DNA of 64,000 nucleotides from Variovorax paradoxus (GCF_024734665.1 NZ_CP102931.1:3098001-3162000), one strand, 5' to 3'. Shown: positions 34,024 to 43,205, counted from the first letter of the stretch. The notes: generated from the sequence alone by a model not told the origin. Translations and numbers: made by a program.

Positions 34024-34434
34024 ATGTTCTACGCGATAAGCTGGTTTCTCTCCTCCGCGCTTCTGGCCTTGTGGTCGCTGACCTGCTGGGGTCTGTATGC
34101 GGTGACTGCCTGGGCGGTCTCCGGCGCTGGTGTTCTCGCTGGAGGCGCATCTGCCATGAATGCGGTTCCGGTGCCCGATTGGCTCAGGGGTTGGATGCCA
34201 CCCGGGTTGGCCCAGGAGTTCGGGGCCGTCATCGCGTCCATGGGCTCGATGGTTCAGGCGGCGCTTGAAGCCGTGCCCGTTCTGGCCGGAGCGGGCGCAG
34301 TGCTGGCCTGGGCCGTCTGGGGCATCGGGGCCGTGATTCTTGTGGCGCTTGCAGTCGGGTTCCACGTCCTTATCGCTCTTCTCCAGCGCCGCAGGCCCAA
34401 CGCCATCGCGACCGCCGCTGCGATCGTCCGATAA
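34024..34434 (+). CDS. Small multi-pass membrane protein
   Basis: A 136-residue hydrophobic protein with about three membrane segments: residues 2-35, a middle amphipathic part around 60-80, and 80-120 (LAGAGAVLAWAVWGIGAVIL). It ends in a basic tail (LLQRRRPNAIA). The ATG at 34024 is chosen because upstream in-frame codons overlap the divergent promoter. No family is recognised. Context suggests control by the NhaR-like regulator and a role in the envelope or ion balance, which is inference. Confidence 0.7.
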   Translation: MFYAISWFLSSALLALWSLTCWGLYAVTAWAVSGAGVLAGGASAMNAVPVPDWLRGWMPPGLAQEFGAVIASMGSMVQAALEAVPVLAGAGAVLAWAVWGIGAVILVALAVGFHVLIALLQRRRPNAIATAAAIVR

Positions 34435-34568
34435 CAAGGTCTCCAGGCGCTGCCGCAAGACACCTCGACTCACGCCACAACTCGAAAGAGCGGATAGGCA
34501 AAAGGCCGACGTGGCCCAAGCCAATGGCAAGCAGGCGCACTCCCCCCGCGCTCCTGCTTGCTTCGCAA

Positions 34569-35471
34569 TCAACCGATCGTGACGATGAGCCGCCCGGTCA
34601 CGCGGCCTTGCGCGCTCAGTTCATGCGCGTCGGCAATGCGGTCCAACGGAAAGGCCTTCTCTACCGGCAAGGTGAACGATCCCGCGGTGAACAGTGCTGC
34701 GGCGTCTGCCAGCGCCTTGGTCGATTCCGTCGGCTCGAAGGATGTCTTTGCGCCGTATTGAGGGGCAGACAAGTCTGCGATCGACAGGACGCGGGAAGGG
34801 TCGCCGGTGATCGCCACCAGTTCCGGAATGACGCCGGAACCCGCGATGTCGAGCGCCGCATGCACGCCCTCCGGCGCAAGGGCTGCCACCCGCTCGGACA
34901 GGCCGGGACCATAGGTCGTCGGGAGCGCGCCCAAAGAACGCAGGTACGCGTGCTTCGGCTCGCTGGCGGTGCCGATCGTGCGGATGCCCGCGGCCTTGGC
35001 AAGTTGGATCACGGCAGACCCCACCCCGCCGGCAGCACCGCTGACCAACAGCGCCTGCCCCGGCTTCACACCCACCTGGTCGATGATCCGTGCAGCCGTC
35101 TCGATCGCAACGGCAAAGCCCGCGGCTTCTTCATGGGAGAGCCCATCGGGCTTGGCGGCCCATTCCTGCAGGATCGCGTACTCCGCCATCGTGTGGTGCC
35201 CCTTGCCGAACACGGCATCGCCGACCGACACGCCGGACACGCCTTCACCGATCGCGTCGATGACGCCCGATGCATCGAAACCGCTGCCCGCCGGCAGCGC
35301 GAGGGGCATCATCTCGTGCATGTAGCCGGCCCGCAGTTTCCAGTCGATCGGGTTGATCCCCGCCGCTTTGACCGCGATCCGCACCTGGCCTGGGCCCGGC
35401 TCGGGCATCTCGACTTCTTCGATCTTCAAGACTTCCGGGCCGCCGTAGCTGTGAAACCGTACTGCTTTCAT
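34569..35471 (-). CDS. Zinc-free medium-chain quinone oxidoreductase
   Basis: A 300-residue MDR protein starting MKAVRFHSYGGPEVL, a hallmark of the QOR branch. INPIDWKLRAGY lies near residue 46 and the cofactor fold has VSGAAGGVGSAVIQLAK near 140. No structural zinc cysteines are present. It is related to, but not a recent copy of, the enzyme at 12365. The divergent LysR gene at 35634 and the dyad at 35603-35619 suggest dedicated control, perhaps by quinones or enones. Confidence 0.92.
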   Translation of the reverse strand: MKAVRFHSYGGPEVLKIEEVEMPEPGPGQVRIAVKAAGINPIDWKLRAGYMHEMMPLALPAGSGFDASGVIDAIGEGVSGVSVGDAVFGKGHHTMAEYAILQEWAAKPDGLSHEEAAGFAVAIETAARIIDQVGVKPGQALLVSGAAGGVGSAVIQLAKAAGIRTIGTASEPKHAYLRSLGALPTTYGPGLSERVAALAPEGVHAALDIAGSGVIPELVAITGDPSRVLSIADLSAPQYGAKTSFEPTESTKALADAAALFTAGSFTLPVEKAFPLDRIADAHELSAQGRVTGRLIVTIG

Positions 35472-35602
35472 TGGGTGTTTCCTTGTTTGACGTTCGTGAA
35501 TGGAGTGGGCATCGGAGGAGCCAACGGCCGCCGCACGCGTGCGGCCCAACCGCCAGTTCCTGTCCACGTACCCATTGTTCGACGGTCCATCCATGGTGCA
35601 TA

Positions 35603-35619
35603 GTCCAGAAAACTTGGAC
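35603..35619. promoter_or_regulatory. Dyad GTCCA-N7-TGGAC between quinone oxidoreductase and LysR
   Basis: The 17-bp site GTCCAGAAAACTTGGAC lies 15 bp before the LysR ATG and 131 bp upstream of the divergent oxidoreductase. A further GTCCA occurs at 35585. It fits an autoregulatory LysR operator. Confidence 0.5.
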
Positions 35620-35633
35620 ACGATGTCTCACAC

Positions 35634-36515
35634 ATGGAACACTCTTTGGATATCACCACAGTCGCTGACTTCAACCTCGTCGCCACCCACGGCGGGTTCG
35701 GGCTCGCAAGCCGTGCCAGCGGCCAGCCGAAGGCCACGCTGTCTCGCCGCGTACGGGCGCTGGAGGAAAGCCTGGGCGTGCGCCTCGTCGAGCGGGGCGC
35801 ACGCAAGCTGAAGCTGACGCCGGAGGGCGCAATCCTGCATGCGCGAACCGTCGATCCTTTCGGAGAGATCGCACAAGTGGTCGAGGAACTGAAGGCCGGC
35901 ATCGGCCGGCCGCGCGGCGTGCTGCGCGTCAGTGCGCCACTCATGTTCGCGCATACCGCGATGGGCCCCCTGGGCGCGGCGTTCCTGCGCGCCTATCCCG
36001 AGGTGCGGCTGGAGGTCACCGCGGACGACCGCCTCGTCGATCTCGTGGGCGACGGATACGACGCCGTGCTGCGCTTCAACCCGCGGCCGGACGATACGCT
36101 GGTCGGCCGCCGCTTCATGAGCGATCAGCTGGTGCTCGTTGCGCCGCCCGATCTGCACCGGCCGCAGCCCGGGCCATCGGGCGATACCGAAATCCAGGCG
36201 ATCGTGCGCACCGGCCGCGCCGAGGTGGGCCCGTGGAAGGTGGTCGACACGGCGGGCCGCGTGCATACCTTTCGCCCGCAACCCGTGCTGTGCTTTTCGA
36301 CCCCGTTGCTGATACGCAGCGCCGTGCTCGCTGGCGCCGGCGCCGCCATGGTGCCGCGCTCGGTGATCGCAGAGGACATCGTCGCCGGACGCCTCGTCGA
36401 GTGGGGCGCGGCGCAGGCGCCTCCCATCGAAGGCTGGGTGCTGCACGCATCGCGGCGACTGGTGAGTCCCAAGGTGAGCGCCTTCGTCAACTTCCTCTGC
36501 GAGCACTTCAACTGA
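35634..36515 (+). CDS. LysR-family regulator
   Basis: A 293-residue LysR protein with HTH at about residues 20-40 (GGFGLASRASGQPKATLSRRV) and a full effector domain (GVLRVSAPLMFAHTAMGPLG onwards). It is divergent from the quinone oxidoreductase and probably regulates it. A 72-bp fragment very similar to its 3' end, including the stop, occurs at 52829-52900, so a paralogue once existed there. Confidence 0.92.
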   Translation: MEHSLDITTVADFNLVATHGGFGLASRASGQPKATLSRRVRALEESLGVRLVERGARKLKLTPEGAILHARTVDPFGEIAQVVEELKAGIGRPRGVLRVSAPLMFAHTAMGPLGAAFLRAYPEVRLEVTADDRLVDLVGDGYDAVLRFNPRPDDTLVGRRFMSDQLVLVAPPDLHRPQPGPSGDTEIQAIVRTGRAEVGPWKVVDTAGRVHTFRPQPVLCFSTPLLIRSAVLAGAGAAMVPRSVIAEDIVAGRLVEWGAAQAPPIEGWVLHASRRLVSPKVSAFVNFLCEHFN

Positions 36516-36827
36516 TGCGCTGAGCCGCCACTTGGCGCCGGGCTGCGTGCATGCAGCCACCCGCATCTGCTTCGAACCCATCGCTGTGCAAGCGCCGACA
36601 GTCTTCGGCGAATTGCCGAGAAATAGCGTTCGCCCCCAAAAACTGGGTGATGCGAGACCTGTATTCGCCCGCTAGACCAGTGGGCGACGCAAATAAAAGT
36701 TCTATCTCTCATTGGCCAGGCGCCAAAGAGGCTTTCTCTTTTCCCGATTTTTGCTAGACCCAACCATCAGGGTCCGGCAGAACCTGCGAGATCAAATACT
36801 CACCCAATTTCAATTAGAGGTCAGGGT

Positions 36828-36981
36828 GTTTATTTAATAGGCCAAAAGCCGAACTTCAAACATCAAAACAACAAACCGCTACGTATTACCACCAATATGA
36901 TCTAGGGAGTTCGACATTAAAGTGACGCCAGACCAATTCATCGAGACCGATTGCAGATCAATGTTGAATGGAATTTAGATG
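36828..36981 (+). promoter_or_regulatory. Conserved upstream element, copy C
   Basis: GTTTATTTAATAGGCCAA at 36828, TACGTATTACCACCAAT at 36880 and ATTAAAGTGACG at 36917 repeat the order and spacing of copy A exactly (52 and 39 bp). Similarity to copy A continues in patches down to the gene start. The rest of the 36516-37139 gap holds no gene. The element ends about 160 bp before the secreted-protein ATG. Confidence 0.65.
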
Positions 36982-37139
36982 TGCAAATTCAGGCATGCCT
37001 CGGGGCTTCAAGATGCACATGGCACGGGGTGACTGCAATAGATCTCGGCGGCTCAGTCTGTCAGCTCGGAATTGTCGCGCGGCGGTTATTGGTCAATTCA
37101 ATTCCACAATCAATCACTTACGCCAATTAGAGGATGAAA

Positions 37140-37649
37140 ATGAATAGCTTCTTGGGAAAGTCATATACCGAAATTCAGGCGCACGAGAAAAAAGTCCTCG
37201 CCCTTCTCTCGCCAATCAAGAAATTGATCTTTACCACCTTGTTATTCGCCGCTGCCGGGGGGGCTCAAGCGGAAGCTGGCTACCGTGTTTGCGGCGTCAT
37301 TTCCCTCAACACAAGCGGCGTTCGTGAGAACGTGGGGTTTGTGATGAAGGTAGGTAAAAAAGATTTGAGGCGTTGCACCGATCAATTGAATTCCGCGATG
37401 GGTTCATTTCAAGCAGTTGGAGGCACGTCCTCCATAGCAGGCCTCAACAGGATATGGCGCCGCGTTCGAGGTGGCAGCGTGGGTCCATTCGCCCAAAATC
37501 AATCTATTGGCAGAGTGGTGTTCAACATGGAAACTTGCGAGATCTTTACTTGGTCAGTAATTGGGGCAACCGCCGACAACTGCCGGCAGATGACTCCCAA
37601 TAGGTCCTACGCGCTGGCCGCAGCAGAAAATGAGTTCAGGACCAAGTGA
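37140..37649 (+). CDS. Secreted four-cysteine protein B (paralogue of protein A)
   Basis: A 169-residue protein; ATG at 37140 is preferred to an ATG two codons upstream because AGAGGA is then well spaced and the start MNSFL aligns with protein A. The leader ends near GGAQA (residue 44). The mature 125 residues hold four cysteines, C51, C79, C133 and C148, in the order and near-spacing of protein A; the last pair is 15 residues apart in both. The middle is more basic than in A. No known family was recognised. It is a lone gene 7 kb from the exporter operon but carries the same upstream element. Confidence 0.72.
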   Translation: MNSFLGKSYTEIQAHEKKVLALLSPIKKLIFTTLLFAAAGGAQAEAGYRVCGVISLNTSGVRENVGFVMKVGKKDLRRCTDQLNSAMGSFQAVGGTSSIAGLNRIWRRVRGGSVGPFAQNQSIGRVVFNMETCEIFTWSVIGATADNCRQMTPNRSYALAAAENEFRTK

Positions 37650-37740
37650 ATCAGGGCAGCTGGTTTTTAGCCATTAAAGATGGCAGGCAATGGATCAAAT
37701 TCATTTGCAATAAAACTGCGAGCTTCTGCGCCCAGTACGC

Positions 37741-39360
37741 TCAGGTGCGCGCAGCGGTCCGGTCCGCCAGCACAAGGTCCGCGCCCTTCTCGCCGATCAT
37801 GACGGTCGGCGCATTGGTGTTGCCCGAGGTCACTGTCGGCATGATCGACGCATCGATCACGCGCAGGCGCTCTACCCCGTACACCTTCAGGCTGGCGTCG
37901 ACCACCGCCATGTCATCCACACCCATCTTGCAGCTTCCTGCCGGGTGGAAGGAGCAATGGCCCTCGCGACGCATGAAGTCGATCAGTTGTTCGTCGGTTT
38001 GCACGTCAGGGCCCGGCACTCGCTCGGCCACGACGCGTGATCGCATCGGTTCGGTGTCGAGGATGGCCCGCAGCTTGCGCAGACCAACGAGCGAGGCCTG
38101 CACGTCGTCGGGGTGCGCCAGGTAGTTCGGCACGAACGCCGGCGCCTGCATCGGATCGGCCGACGTCAGCCGGACCTCGCCGCGCGAAGCCGGTCGCACG
38201 CGGTAGACCGACGCGCCCATCGCGTGGTATCCGTCCACATCGACACGGCCGGAATCCTTGTAGGTGAAAGTCATCGGGCGAAAGCTGATCTCCAGGTCCG
38301 CATACGCGATATCGGGGCGGCTCTTGACGAAAACGGCGGCCGACGACGAGGGCAGCGCCAGGTAGCCCTTCTTCGTCATCACATAGCGCAACCCCTGCCA
38401 GTACTTGCGCCAACCGTTCAGCGCCTGGTTGTACGAGCTGTCCGGCGTGCACAGCGCCTGGACCCGCAGCGAACAATGGTCCTGCAGGTTGCGTCCCACG
38501 CCCGGTACATGCGCGATGGTCTGCACACCATGGCGCTGCAGCGACTCGCCGTCCCCGATGCCCGAGAGCATCAGCAGATGGGGTGAGCCCAACGCGCCGG
38601 ACGAGATGATCACCTCCCGCTGCGCCTTGTAGGTGTGGATGCGTCCGTCTTCGAGAACCTCGACGCCGGTCGCGACGCGACCATCGAACACCACGCGGCG
38701 CACATGCACGCCAGTGCGCACGACCAGGTTGGACCTGCTGCGCACAGGCGTCACGAAGGCGTCGTAGGCGGTCTGACGGATGCCGTCGCGGATATTGACC
38801 TGCACGATGCCTGCGCCTTCGTGCTCCAGGCCCGAAAACACATCGACACGCGGCACGCCGGTGCGGGTCGCCGCCTCCACGAAGTCCTGCACCGAGGGAT
38901 GCGTGACCGACGGATCACCCACGTACAGCGGGCCTTCGCCCCCATGGCAGAGACCGGCACCACGCACATTGGTCTCGGACCGTTTGAAGTACGGCAGCAC
39001 GTCGTCCCAGCCCCAGCCGGCAGCGCCCAGCCGCTGCCACTGGTCGAAGTCGTCGCGGTTGCCGCGAAAGTGCACCATGCCGTTGATCGCGCTGCATCCG
39101 CCCAGCGTTTTGCCTCGCGGCCAGTACAGGCGCCGGTCACCCATGGTCGGCACGGGTTCTGTGTAGAAGCGCCAGTTGTAGCGTTCGGACTTGAACAGCT
39201 TGGCCATGCCTGCGGGCGTGCGGATCCAGAAGTCGTCGGCCGGCGGGCCGGCCTCCAGCAGCAGAACGCGGCAGTCGGTCTGGTCGGAGAGCCGGCGCGC
39301 CAGCACGCAGCCAGCGGTCCCGGCTCCGGCGATGATGTAGTCGTAGATTTCTGAGTTCAC
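37741..39360 (-). CDS. GMC-family FAD-dependent alcohol dehydrogenase
   Basis: A 539-residue choline-dehydrogenase-type flavoprotein. A GTG start at 39360 (next residues NSEIYDYII) is proposed; there is no ATG close to the FAD fold and no strong ribosome site. The FAD motif is GAGTAG (12-17), the GMC signature is GGCSAINGMVHFRG, and the active-site His lies in HCSFHPAGSCKMG, with Asn in SGNTNAP. There is no signal peptide. It is divergent from the leuC-like gene, so alcohol oxidation and hydro-lyase steps may belong to one route. Confidence 0.9.
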   Translation of the reverse strand: MNSEIYDYIIAGAGTAGCVLARRLSDQTDCRVLLLEAGPPADDFWIRTPAGMAKLFKSERYNWRFYTEPVPTMGDRRLYWPRGKTLGGCSAINGMVHFRGNRDDFDQWQRLGAAGWGWDDVLPYFKRSETNVRGAGLCHGGEGPLYVGDPSVTHPSVQDFVEAATRTGVPRVDVFSGLEHEGAGIVQVNIRDGIRQTAYDAFVTPVRSRSNLVVRTGVHVRRVVFDGRVATGVEVLEDGRIHTYKAQREVIISSGALGSPHLLMLSGIGDGESLQRHGVQTIAHVPGVGRNLQDHCSLRVQALCTPDSSYNQALNGWRKYWQGLRYVMTKKGYLALPSSSAAVFVKSRPDIAYADLEISFRPMTFTYKDSGRVDVDGYHAMGASVYRVRPASRGEVRLTSADPMQAPAFVPNYLAHPDDVQASLVGLRKLRAILDTEPMRSRVVAERVPGPDVQTDEQLIDFMRREGHCSFHPAGSCKMGVDDMAVVDASLKVYGVERLRVIDASIMPTVTSGNTNAPTVMIGEKGADLVLADRTAART

Positions 39361-39616
39361 GAAGACACGGGGAGCAATAGGGATGCCAGCCCACCCCACC
39401 GGGTCGGGAATGGGCTTGCAGAGGGCATGGAGCCAAGTGGACCCTGCAATGGCCCTGTGCCATGTACGCGAGGGCGACGCAGGCCACGCAGAATGTCCAC
39501 GGCAAACACAAACGGCCACCCGCAACACCTGTGTTTCCCTGGCGCTCGTGTCGGCACGGTAGTTGCACAAAAAACGCGCAGGACAGCGCTCGTTGCAAGC
39601 CTGCCTCCACGATCCC

Positions 39617-41014
39617 ATGAACAAGACCCTCTACGACAAGATCTGGAATGCACACGCCATCACGCAGGGCGACGATGGCCAGACATTGCTGCACGTGGCG
39701 CGCCACCTCGCCCACGACGGCTCCGGCCATGCCTTCGATTTCCTGCAGGCCCGCGGCCTCGGCGTGCGCCGTCCCGATCAGGTCTTTGCCACGCCCGACC
39801 ATGGCGTCTCCACGCGCAGCCATGACATTGCGGCCATCGCCGATGGGGATCAACGTCACGTGGTCGAACTTTTGGCGCGCAATACACGCAAGTTCGGCAT
39901 CGTCCATTTCGGGCTCGACGATCCCCGGCAGGGCATCGTCCACGTCGTGGGTCCGGAACAGGGCATCACGCAGCCGGGCATGGTGCTGGTCTGCGGCGAT
40001 TCGCACACCTCCACGCACGGGGCGCTGGGCGCGCTCGGATTCGGGCTTGGGGCCAGCGACATCCTGCATGTGTTGGCGACCCAGGCGACCTGGCAGCAGC
40101 GCTCGAAGACCATGCGCATCACGGTGGATGGCGTCTTGCCGTCGAGGGTCACGGCCAAGGACGTGATCCTGTCCATCATCGCCAAGGTCGGCGCCAATGG
40201 CGCTGCCGGTCATGTGATCGAATACGCCGGCTCGACGATCCGCGCCATGTCCATCGAACAGCGCCTGACCGTCTGCAACATGTCGATCGACGCCGGGGCC
40301 CGAGCCGGGATGGTGGCACCTGACGAAACCACCTACGCCTATCTGAAGGGACGGCCGTTCGCACCTGCGGGCGTGCAGTGGGACAAGGCCCTGGTCTACT
40401 GGCGCACGCTGCCATCCGACGCCGATGCCGTATTCGACCGCGAGGAGTCGCTCGACGCGCGCACGCTCGCGCCCATGGTGACCTGGGGCAACAGCCCGGA
40501 GGACGCCATTCCCGTCGACGCCTGCGTGCCGGACCCCGAGGCCGAGATCGATCCGCAGCGCCGCGCCGCCATGCGCAAGGCACTGGACTACATGAACCTG
40601 GCGCCGGGCACCCCGATGACCGACATCGTCATCGACCAGGTCTTCATCGGCTCGTGCACCAATGCTCGGCTGGAAGACCTGCGCACGGCCGCCGATGTTG
40701 TTCGCGGCGGCCGTGCCGCAGTGCCGACGCTGGTCGTTCCTGGCTCCTCCCAGGTCAAACTGGCAGCCGAAGCCGAAGGGCTGGACCGTGTCTTCCGCGA
40801 CGCGGGCTTCGAGTGGGGCGAGTCCGGCTGCTCCATGTGCGTCGCGATGAACGGCGACGTGGTCGCCCCCGGCAGGCGCTGTGCATCGACCTCGAACCGC
40901 AGCACCACCGACCGGCAGGGCAAAGGCAGCCGCACACACCTGCTCAGCCCGGCCATGGCGGCGGCTGCGGCGCTCACCGGCCGCATCACCGATGTGCGCA
41001 CGTTGAAAGGCTGA
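39617..41014 (+). CDS. leuC: Isopropylmalate dehydratase-type large subunit
   Basis: A 465-residue aconitase-superfamily large subunit. Cluster and substrate motifs include VCGDSHTSTHGALGALGFG, CNMSIDAGARAGMVAPDET, FIGSCTNARLEDLR with a cluster Cys, and GCSMCVAMNGD with two more. The tail SNRSTTDRQGKGSRTHLLSP follows the family. Its small subunit begins 1 bp after its stop. The pair sits among a GMC dehydrogenase, a Bug receptor and an ALDH, and no leuA or leuB is near. A catabolic hydro-lyase (for example on a methylmalate-like acid) is as likely as leucine biosynthesis. Confidence 0.9.
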   Translation: MNKTLYDKIWNAHAITQGDDGQTLLHVARHLAHDGSGHAFDFLQARGLGVRRPDQVFATPDHGVSTRSHDIAAIADGDQRHVVELLARNTRKFGIVHFGLDDPRQGIVHVVGPEQGITQPGMVLVCGDSHTSTHGALGALGFGLGASDILHVLATQATWQQRSKTMRITVDGVLPSRVTAKDVILSIIAKVGANGAAGHVIEYAGSTIRAMSIEQRLTVCNMSIDAGARAGMVAPDETTYAYLKGRPFAPAGVQWDKALVYWRTLPSDADAVFDREESLDARTLAPMVTWGNSPEDAIPVDACVPDPEAEIDPQRRAAMRKALDYMNLAPGTPMTDIVIDQVFIGSCTNARLEDLRTAADVVRGGRAAVPTLVVPGSSQVKLAAEAEGLDRVFRDAGFEWGESGCSMCVAMNGDVVAPGRRCASTSNRSTTDRQGKGSRTHLLSPAMAAAAALTGRITDVRTLKG

Positions 41015-41015
41015 C

Positions 41016-41654
41016 ATGCAGGCATTCACCATTCTCGAAGGCATCGCAGCTCCGCTGGAAATGGCCAACGTGGATACGGGTCAGATCCTGCCAGCTCGGT
41101 TCCTGCGCCGACCGCGGCAGGAGGGTTTCCAGGACTTCCTGTTCCGCGACATGCGTTTCGACGAAGCCGGACAGGAGTTATCGGCCTTCGTGCTCAACCA
41201 GATGCAGTACCGCGCGGCCGCGATCCTCGTGGCGGACCAGAACTTCGGCGCAGGCTCCAGCCGCGAGCAGGCCGCCTGGGCATTGATAGACTACGGCATC
41301 CGCTGCGTGATCGCGGAGGACTTCGGCGACATCTTCCATGCCAACGCGTTCAAGACAGGCTTGTTGCCGGTGCGGCTGGACCTCGCGATCTGCAGACGTC
41401 TGCGCGAGCAACTGGCTGCGGCCCCCGGCCGTCCACTGCGCATTGACCTTCTCGAACAACGCGTGACCGGGCCCGACGGCAGCGTCTACGCCTTCGAGGT
41501 CGATGCGTTCCGCAAGCGCTGCCTGGTCGAGGGGTTGGATGACATCGGCCTGACCCTGCAATACGAGCCCACGATTGCTGCCTTCGAGCAGGCCTATCGC
41601 CAACGCTTCGACTGGCTTTTCAGTCCGCCCCCAGACGCACCCGGGATGCGGTAA
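41016..41654 (+). CDS. leuD: Isopropylmalate dehydratase-type small subunit
   Basis: A 212-residue swivelling domain protein. NVDTGQILPARFL replaces the usual N-V-D-T-D start, and NFGAGSSREQAAWALIDYG matches the substrate loop, with Ala in place of the usual Cys and Gln in place of His. These changes suggest a substrate other than isopropylmalate. It is cotranscribed with the large subunit and followed by a perfect hairpin at 41693-41722. Confidence 0.9.
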   Translation: MQAFTILEGIAAPLEMANVDTGQILPARFLRRPRQEGFQDFLFRDMRFDEAGQELSAFVLNQMQYRAAAILVADQNFGAGSSREQAAWALIDYGIRCVIAEDFGDIFHANAFKTGLLPVRLDLAICRRLREQLAAAPGRPLRIDLLEQRVTGPDGSVYAFEVDAFRKRCLVEGLDDIGLTLQYEPTIAAFEQAYRQRFDWLFSPPPDAPGMR

Positions 41655-41692
41655 GCAGTCATCGCCTCGCTGGCATGCACGGCTACGCGACG

Positions 41693-41722
41693 CCCCTTCG
41701 TGCGGCGAACCGCACGAAGGGG
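41693..41722. terminator. Perfect hairpin between convergent genes
   Basis: CCCCTTCGTGCGG pairs with CCGCACGAAGGGG around a CGAA loop. The 13-bp stem lies 39 bp after the leuD stop and before the convergent Bug gene. No T-tract follows on either strand, so it may act as a Rho-dependent or bidirectional barrier, or protect mRNA ends. Confidence 0.6.
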
Positions 41723-41805
41723 GCGATGCCATCCGCTCGCACCGGATGCCCCTCAAAGATCAGTGGCTCGGCTTGCGGCCCTCCGGCCGCTGGCTGCTGC
41801 CCCCT

Positions 41806-42786
41806 CTACTCACGCGGCAGCGCCAGATCGTTCACCAGCTTCGTCAGTGAAGTCGCCTCGTCCCGAACGAAGCGCGTGAACTCGTCGGGACTCATGGTCA
41901 TGACCTCCGAACCCTCATCGCGAAAACGCTTTTTCAACTCGGGCTTGGACAACGCGAAAACCAGCGCCTCCGACAGTTTCTGCACCACGTCCTTCGGCGT
42001 ACCCGCTGGCGCGAGCAAGCCCATCCAGAGGTAGAAGCTGTAGCCAGGCGCCCCTTGCTCGGCGATCGTCGGCACATCGGGCAGCAGATCCAGGCGGGTG
42101 GTACCCGACGAGCCCAGCGCCTTGAGTTGCCCCGCGCGCAGCATCGACGATGCGCTGCCATACGCCTCCATGAGCAGTCCCACACGTCCGGCAATCAGAT
42201 CGGGCCAGGCCGCGGAATTTCCCTTGTATGGAATGTGCTGCAGGTTCACGCCAGCGCGGTGGCCGAACATCGCCGCCGCCAGATGGGTCGTGCTGCCGCT
42301 GCCTGCCGACGCATAGGTCAAGGTGCCCGGCTTTGCCTTTGCACGGGCCAGCCATTCCGGCAAAGTTTTGTCCGGCGCATTGGGCGACGTCAGCAGCAGA
42401 AACTGCGAGCGCGTCATGGGACCGATGCCCGCAAAGTCCTTCGCCACGTCATAACCAGGCTCCCGACTCACCGCTTGCTGGACTGCAATGGTGTTCACGG
42501 ATGCCAACAGCGTGTAGCCATCGGCCGGCGATGCCTTGACGGCGCGGATCGCGACCAGGCCACCGGCGCCGACGCGATTTTCGATGATCACGGGCTGGCC
42601 GAGCCGTTCGCCCATTTCCTTGGCGACAACGCGTGTCGTCACATCGAGTGAGCCTCCCGGCGCGGACGTCACGATGATGCGGATCGGCTTGGTAGGAAAA
42701 GTGTCGGCAGCAGACACCTGCGCCGTGCCGGCGAAGGCCAGCGCCATCACCATGGTCAGCAGTGGCCGGCGATTCTGAATCTTCAT
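41806..42786 (-). CDS. Bug/TctC-type solute receptor
   Basis: A 326-residue periplasmic receptor. ATG at 42786 is preceded by GAAGGAGA and starts a Sec leader (MKIQNRRPLLTMVMALAF, cleavage after VSA). IRIIVTSAPGGSLDVTTRVV, the VIIENRVGAGG loop and HIPYKGNSAAWPDLIAG are family landmarks. It converges with leuCD. The ligand is probably the acid processed by the flanking dehydrogenases, but nothing in the sequence names it. Confidence 0.92.
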   Translation of the reverse strand: MKIQNRRPLLTMVMALAFAGTAQVSAADTFPTKPIRIIVTSAPGGSLDVTTRVVAKEMGERLGQPVIIENRVGAGGLVAIRAVKASPADGYTLLASVNTIAVQQAVSREPGYDVAKDFAGIGPMTRSQFLLLTSPNAPDKTLPEWLARAKAKPGTLTYASAGSGSTTHLAAAMFGHRAGVNLQHIPYKGNSAAWPDLIAGRVGLLMEAYGSASSMLRAGQLKALGSSGTTRLDLLPDVPTIAEQGAPGYSFYLWMGLLAPAGTPKDVVQKLSEALVFALSKPELKKRFRDEGSEVMTMSPDEFTRFVRDEATSLTKLVNDLALPRE

Positions 42787-43019
42787 GTTGTCTCCTTCAA
42801 TGTAGCGATAGGTCCGTACAGAGGAGCTCTCGGCAAGCTCCGGACTCAACAACGCATTTGGCGCATACGGAAAGGGCTGAGTCGGACTTACCTGTGCAAT
42901 CCACATGCCATGAAGAAGCGCTCGCTTATTGATGATCTTTCCCCTCTTCTGCTCGCTGCGAACACACCCTGATCGCGCTGAAGACACCCGATGCGCGACG
43001 CACTGTTGCAGGCGCGCCA

Positions 43020-43205
43020 GTGAACAACGCCGGGCACATCGAAGCCCGTGCGAGGCAAAGCTGTCGACGGTCGGCGAGTTGGATGACGCGGCCCCAGATG
43101 CTCCAAGCGGCGCTCGACGGCCACGGCCTCGCCTTCGTTCCTGAAGACTTGGCCCGGTCGCATATCAACGCAGGAAGGCTGCAGCTCGTTCTCGAAGACG
43201 GGTTG
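43020..43205 (+). pseudogene. LysR C-terminal fragment in a decayed gap
   Basis: The frame around 43090-43200 reads QMLQAALDGHGLAFVPEDLA and then NAGRLQLVLEDG, which matches the late effector domain of the LysR proteins at 1712, 2577 and 51859. Sequence on both sides is out of frame or unrelated. It is a dead regulator upstream of the ALDH gene. The remaining gap 43206-43519 has a short frame ending LSLSTQVDA but nothing recognisable. Confidence 0.65.

Noticed and set aside
39617..41654. Certain leucine-biosynthesis assignment
   Set aside because: Altered small-subunit motifs and catabolic neighbours make the substrate uncertain, although the protein families are clear.
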